Source: an uncultured Pelagibacteraceae bacterium (GTDB taxonomy: Bacteria > Pseudomonadota > Alphaproteobacteria > Pelagibacterales > Pelagibacteraceae). From it: a stretch of 37,640 bases of DNA. Position numbers and translations under genes: made by a program. The stretch covers positions 1-37,640 of the forward strand of contig CACGZX010000009.1 of assembly GCA_902577625.1 (NCBI GenBank), given 5' to 3'. How positions within the stretch are numbered: the first letter of the stretch is position 1; each line of letters opens with the position of its first letter. Below the pieces are notes generated by a model. That model ran no database searches, was not told where the DNA came from, and saw nothing but the letters and a program-made list of their open reading frames with translations. This document shows positions 34,120 through 37,640 of the stretch, piece after piece.

Positions 34120-36746
34120 TAAAGGCTTTCAATAGTTAAAGAAATTTTTTTAATATCATTCTTTAAATTACTATAATTAGTTTTTTCTTGCTGAACAATA
34201 TCTTTTGGTGCTCTTTGAACAAAGCCATTATTGCTTAATCTTTGTGATATTTTATCCATTTCTTCTTGGTATTTATTTTGTCTTTTCAATAAATTTTCTT
34301 TAATAGCGTTTAAATCAACATTTTCATCAAAATAAATTTTAAATAGGTCTCCAGATATAATTAAGGAAGCAGCAGGTTTGTTTTGATCTTTTTTATAGAA
34401 ATTATTAATTCTGCCTAATTTTTTAATAATAATTTCATTATTAATCATGAAATTTTGATTATTTTTTTTAATAGAATTAATAGATATATCAATAAATGAG
34501 CCAGGGCTTACGTTAAGTTCATTTTTAAAAGATCTTATCTCAGAAATAATATCAATTATCTGCTGAACTTGCTTGTGATCACTATCTTTTTTAGATTTAC
34601 CTGAGATCCAGTTAGATAACATTAAAAAATTCTTATTTTTGTTATCAAATTTATTTGTTAGCCATATTTTCTCAGTAACAAATGGTATAAATGGATGAAG
34701 CATAATAAGTATTTCTCTAAATACAAAAGCAGAAACTTCTTTAACTTCATTTTTAGCTTTTAAATTATCCGAAAAAAGAATTGTTTTTGATAATTCTAGG
34801 TACCAATCGCAATATTTATGCCATGCAAAATGATAAGCATTCTTAGCTGCTTCATCAAATCTATAATCCTCTATATTTTTCTTTATTAAATTAGATGTTT
34901 CTAAAAGCTCAAAATATATCCATTTATTGATATTAACTTTTAATTTTGGAAGTTTTTTTGCATTTTTTAAATTACATTTGTTTTGTATTAAAAAATTATT
35001 AGCATTCCACAGTTTGTTTAAGAAATTCCTATATCCTTTAACTCTATCCTCAGAAAGTTTAACGTCAGTACCAGGTGAAGCCATGGATAATAAAGTAAAT
35101 CTTAAAGCATCGGCACTATATTTTTGAATTAAATCAAGTGGATCTATTACATTTCCTTTTGACTTGGACATTTTCTGTCCCTTTTCATCACGAACTAAAG
35201 CATGAACATAAATATCTTTAAATGGTTCTTTATTTAAAAATTCCATACCAAACATCATCATTCTAGCTACCCAAAAGAAAATTATATCAAATCCTGTTAC
35301 AAGAACTGTTGTTGGATAAAACTTTTTTAAATATTCATTTTTGTTTGGCCAGCCAAGTGTTGCAAAGGGCCAAAGACCAGATGAAAACCAAGTATCAAGT
35401 ACATCATTATCTCTTATTAGTTTAACATCTTTTTTGTAATATTTTTTTGCTGATTTTTTTGCATCACTTTCATTTAGTTCAACAAAGATTTTTTTATCTG
35501 GTCCATACCATGCTGGTATTTGATGGCCCCACCATAATTGTCTAGAGATACACCATGGCTCAATATTGTTCATCCATTGAAAATAAGTTTTTGACCAGTT
35601 CTCAGGAAAAAAGTTTGTCTTTTTATTTTTTACTATTTTTTTTGCTTTAATTGATAATTTCTTTGCATCAGCAAACCATTGCTCTGTTAAAAAAGGTTCA
35701 ATTATAGAATTTGATCTATCTCCATATGGAACTTTATTTTTGATATTTTCTTCTTTTACAAAATAATCTTTTTCTTTAAGTTCATTTAATATTTTTTTTC
35801 TAGCTTCAAATCTATCTAAACCAACATATGATGAAATTGCATTACTATTAATTTTTCCATCTTCTGTAAAAATATTAATAATTTCTAATTTATTTCTTTT
35901 GCCAACATCATAATCATTGAAGTCATGTGCGGGGGTAATCTTTAGTGCCCCCGTACCTTGCTCTGGATCTGCATAATCATCTTCGATGATTTTAACTTTT
36001 CTACCAACAATTGGAATTGTAACAATTTTATTAACATACTTTTTATATCTCTTGTCTTTAGGGTTTACAGCAACAGCTGTATCTCCAAGCATAGTTTCAG
36101 GTCTAGTAGTTGCTATAGTTATATATTCACTTGTTCCATCTATTGGATATCTAATATAATAAATTTTTGAGTTAACTTCCCTTTGATCAACTTCTAAATC
36201 AGATATTGCAGTTTTTAAAACTGTGTCCCAATTTACTAATTTTTCAGCTTTATAAATTAATTTTTTTTTATGAAGATCTACAAAAACTTTGATAACTGCT
36301 TTTGATAAATTTTCATCCATGGTGAATGCATTTCTCGACCAATCACACGAACATCCCAATTTTTTAAGCTGATTAATAATTATGTCACCATATTGATTTT
36401 TCCAATCCCATACTTTTTCAATAAAAGCTTCTCTTCCTAAATCATTTTTTTTTATATTCTCAAAATTTAACTTTTTCTCTACTAGAGCTTGGGTGGCTAT
36501 TCCAGCATGATCAGTTCCTGGTTGCCACAAAGTTTCATAATTATTCATTCTATAAAACCGTGTGAGCAAATCTTGTATTGAGTTATTTAGGGCATGACCC
36601 ATATGTAAACTACCAGTAACATTAGGTGGAGGTATAACTATAGAGAATTTTTTCTTATTTTTTTTTGGTTTAAATAAATTGTTCTTCTCCCAATAAGTGT
36701 AAATTTTATCTTCAACATCTGAATGTATATATTTATCTAAACTCAT
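34119..36746 (-). CDS. valS: Valyl-tRNA synthetase
   Basis: A class I synthetase of 875 residues. [18 protein letters not shown] near residues 38-55 is the HIGH region. The editing domain carries [30 protein letters not shown] follows, and [16 protein letters not shown] is the KMSKS loop. A C-terminal coiled coil (about 810-875) is the usual ValRS arm. It charges tRNA-Val and edits threonine. No ribosome site precedes the ATG, and the best promoter match would give a leader of only a few bases. Confidence 0.97.
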   Translation of the reverse strand: MSLDKYIHSDVEDKIYTYWEKNNLFKPKKNKKKFSIVIPPPNVTGSLHMGHALNNSIQDLLTRFYRMNNYETLWQPGTDHAGIATQALVEKKLNFENIKKNDLGREAFIEKVWDWKNQYGDIIINQLKKLGCSCDWSRNAFTMDENLSKAVIKVFVDLHKKKLIYKAEKLVNWDTVLKTAISDLEVDQREVNSKIYYIRYPIDGTSEYITIATTRPETMLGDTAVAVNPKDKRYKKYVNKIVTIPIVGRKVKIIEDDYADPEQGTGALKITPAHDFNDYDVGKRNKLEIINIFTEDGKINSNAISSYVGLDRFEARKKILNELKEKDYFVKEENIKNKVPYGDRSNSIIEPFLTEQWFADAKKLSIKAKKIVKNKKTNFFPENWSKTYFQWMNNIEPWCISRQLWWGHQIPAWYGPDKKIFVELNESDAKKSAKKYYKKDVKLIRDNDVLDTWFSSGLWPFATLGWPNKNEYLKKFYPTTVLVTGFDIIFFWVARMMMFGMEFLNKEPFKDIYVHALVRDEKGQKMSKSKGNVIDPLDLIQKYSADALRFTLLSMASPGTDVKLSEDRVKGYRNFLNKLWNANNFLIQNKCNLKNAKKLPKLKVNINKWIYFELLETSNLIKKNIEDYRFDEAAKNAYHFAWHKYCDWYLELSKTILFSDNLKAKNEVKEVSAFVFREILIMLHPFIPFVTEKIWLTNKFDNKNKNFLMLSNWISGKSKKDSDHKQVQQIIDIISEIRSFKNELNVSPGSFIDISINSIKKNNQNFMINNEIIIKKLGRINNFYKKDQNKPAASLIISGDLFKIYFDENVDLNAIKENLLKRQNKYQEEMDKISQRLSNNGFVQRAPKDIVQQEKTNYSNLKNDIKKISLTIESL

Positions 36747-36757
36747 GGTATTTTAAG

Positions 36758-36785
36758 TTTATAATTTAATAATACGAATTAACAA
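36758..36785 (-). promoter_or_regulatory. Candidate promoter for valS-ilvD-manC
   Basis: On the minus strand TTGTTA (36785-36780), a 16-base spacer and TATAAA (36763-36758) resemble a sigma-70 promoter. The start site would fall about five bases before the valS ATG, making the message nearly leaderless, which agrees with the lack of a ribosome site. Confidence 0.4.
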
Positions 36786-36868
36786 TAATTTTAGTTATTT
36801 ATTTAATAGACTAATTGCAAATATTTTATATACAAATACGATCAAATTAATTTAAAATGAAATTAAAT

Positions 36869-36942
36869 GGCCACGTGGCGGAATGGTTACGCAGAGGATT
36901 GCAAATCCTTGTATCCCAGTTCGATTCTGGGCGTGGCCTCCA
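36869..36942 (+). tRNA. tRNA-Cys (GCA)
   Basis: A 74-base cloverleaf. The acceptor arms GGCCACG and CGTGGCC pair fully, the discriminator is U, and CCA is encoded. The anticodon loop TTGCAAA gives GCA at 36901-36903, and the T arm has the TTCGATT loop. It lies 50 bases before tRNA-Asn on the same strand. Confidence 0.96.
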
Positions 36943-36992
36943 AAATAAATCTTGTTTTAATTTTGAAAAAAAGTAAGTTGAGATTTTTACAT

Positions 36993-37068
36993 TCCTCGGT
37001 AGCTCAGTTGGTAGAGCAGTTGACTGTTAATCAATTGGTCGCAGGTTCGAGTCCTGCCCGAGGAGCCA
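36993..37068 (+). tRNA. tRNA-Asn (GTT)
   Basis: A 76-base cloverleaf. TCCTCGG pairs with CCGAGGA, the discriminator is G, and CCA is encoded. The D arm contains AGCTCAGTTGGTAGAGC, the anticodon loop CTGTTAA gives GTT at 37026-37028, and the T loop is TTCGAGT. Its 3' end is four bases from the stop of the convergent regulator gene. Confidence 0.97.
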
Positions 37069-37072
37069 AAAA

Positions 37073-37444
37073 TTATATCGCTTTTGAAATAGTATTTGCT
37101 GTTACTTCTAAAGATTTATTAAATTTTATTTTTTGCTCGTTACTTAATTCTGAATATAATTTAACTAAAAAGTTATAATTTACATTCATATGACCTTCTT
37201 TAGATTTTTCAATATTAATTAGATATTCTGAAAAATCTTCAAAAAAATAATTAATTGGAACTTTTAAATAATTAGATAATTGTAATAATCTAATTGAACT
37301 AACTCCATTAGTTCCTTTCTCATATTTTTGAATTTGTTGAAAAGTAACATTTATTGCTTTTGCAACTTTAGTTTGTGTTAAACCTAAAGCTAATCTTCTT
37401 AGTTTTAACTTGTTCCCCAAGTGTTTATTGAAATTTTCTTCCAT
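37073..37444 (-). CDS. XRE-family helix-turn-helix regulator
   Basis: A 123-residue protein. Residues 9-65 are a Cro/C1-type helix-turn-helix: LGNKLKLRRLALGLTQTKVA, then INVTFQQIQKYEKGTNGVSS with the recognition helix, then LLQLSNYLKVPINYFFE. A helical C-terminal half of about 55 residues may dimerise. Similar short XRE regulators are common in alphaproteobacteria; the targets are not evident. A strong AGAGGGG ribosome site lies inside a perfect inverted repeat that touches the ATG. It could be autoregulatory. Confidence 0.9.
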   Translation of the reverse strand: MEENFNKHLGNKLKLRRLALGLTQTKVAKAINVTFQQIQKYEKGTNGVSSIRLLQLSNYLKVPINYFFEDFSEYLINIEKSKEGHMNVNYNFLVKLYSELSNEQKIKFNKSLEVTANTISKAI

Positions 37445-37459
37445 TAAGACCCCTCTTAA
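37444..37459. promoter_or_regulatory. Inverted repeat over the ribosome site and start of the XRE gene
   Basis: TTAAGACCCCTCTTAA: two perfect six-base arms around CCCC. On the minus-strand message the loop GGGG is the core of the ribosome site and the last base of the repeat is the A of the ATG. It may be an operator for the regulator itself or an RNA hairpin that hides the ribosome site. Confidence 0.5.
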
Positions 37460-37640
37460 ATTTTTTTTATAACGTCAATTCAACTAATTTTTTTAAGTTA
37501 CTGCAATAGGAAAATTTATTTATTTTAACAAAATTTTGAAAATGTTGAATATCTGTCAAGGCAATAAATGACTATTTATATAGGTATTAATAGCTAAAGA
37601 TCATAATATTTGACTTAAAAATAGTTTAGTTCTATCACTT

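Noticed and set aside
36867..37178. A plus-strand reading frame of about 100 codons
   Set aside because: It runs through both tRNA genes and part of the XRE gene in antisense, with no family resemblance.
37445..37640. Possible gene or RNA in the right-hand end
   Set aside because: All six frames are closed by stops within short distance; apart from the inverted repeat and possible promoter sequence I see nothing supportable.

Overview
The window is a gene-dense, strongly AT-rich stretch of a bacterial chromosome. Its protein families, gene order and compact layout (many ATGA, TAATG and similar start/stop overlaps, spacers of a few bases) point to a streamlined marine alphaproteobacterium, most likely SAR11 (Pelagibacterales). 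That assignment rests on recognition of gene order and composition, not on a database search. No mobile element, CRISPR array or phage gene was seen.

Layout. (1) 1-8456, minus strand: one long housekeeping run, dgt, argS, a small membrane protein, nagZ, scpA, scpB, tatA, tatB, tatC, serS, yajC and the start of secD. It covers nucleotide metabolism, tRNA charging, wall recycling, chromosome condensation and protein export. (2) 8504-10590: a divergent erpA-xth pair (iron-sulfur insertion and DNA repair), then a convergent Ldh-family oxidoreductase. (3) 10633-13785: a zinc island, znuA facing znuC-znuB-zur, with two Zur-like palindromes in the 72-base divergent spacer and a His/Asp repeat in ZnuA. 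(4) 13844-15923: a small membrane protein, an ArsC-type arsenate reductase and an aquaporin-family channel (probable arsenic detoxification), then a NUDIX hydrolase and a very Lys-rich small coiled-coil protein. (5) 15924-16291: the only long non-coding stretch, with two hairpins.

(6) 16292-31210 is the most interesting part, a phosphate island. It holds ppx-ppk (polyphosphate), sixA, phoB, phoU, pstB, pstA, pstC, pstS, an unrecognised exported protein, phoR, and a membrane-lipid module: a glycosyltransferase (Agt-like) with a PlcP-like metallophosphoesterase, and divergently a diacylglycerol-kinase-family gene. The same 19-base element, TTTTAACANNNNTGTAACA, lies upstream of pstS, plcP and the kinase gene, each time pointing at the gene. 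I read it as this organism's PhoB box. It ties phosphate uptake, sensing and phospholipid replacement into one regulon visible from sequence alone. A terminator hairpin between pstS and pstC would let the binding protein be made in excess of the permease.

(7) 31211-36746, minus strand: valS, ilvD and a mannose-1-phosphate guanylyltransferase, joined by TAATG overlaps. (8) 36869-37444: tRNA-Cys and tRNA-Asn, then a convergent XRE-family regulator whose start codon lies at the edge of a perfect inverted repeat.

Nothing here is a clear brand-new multi-gene system. The best leads are the shared Pho element, the unknown secreted protein between phoR and pstS, the apparent phosphate-starvation control of a DAG kinase, and the small Lys-rich protein with its structured flanks.
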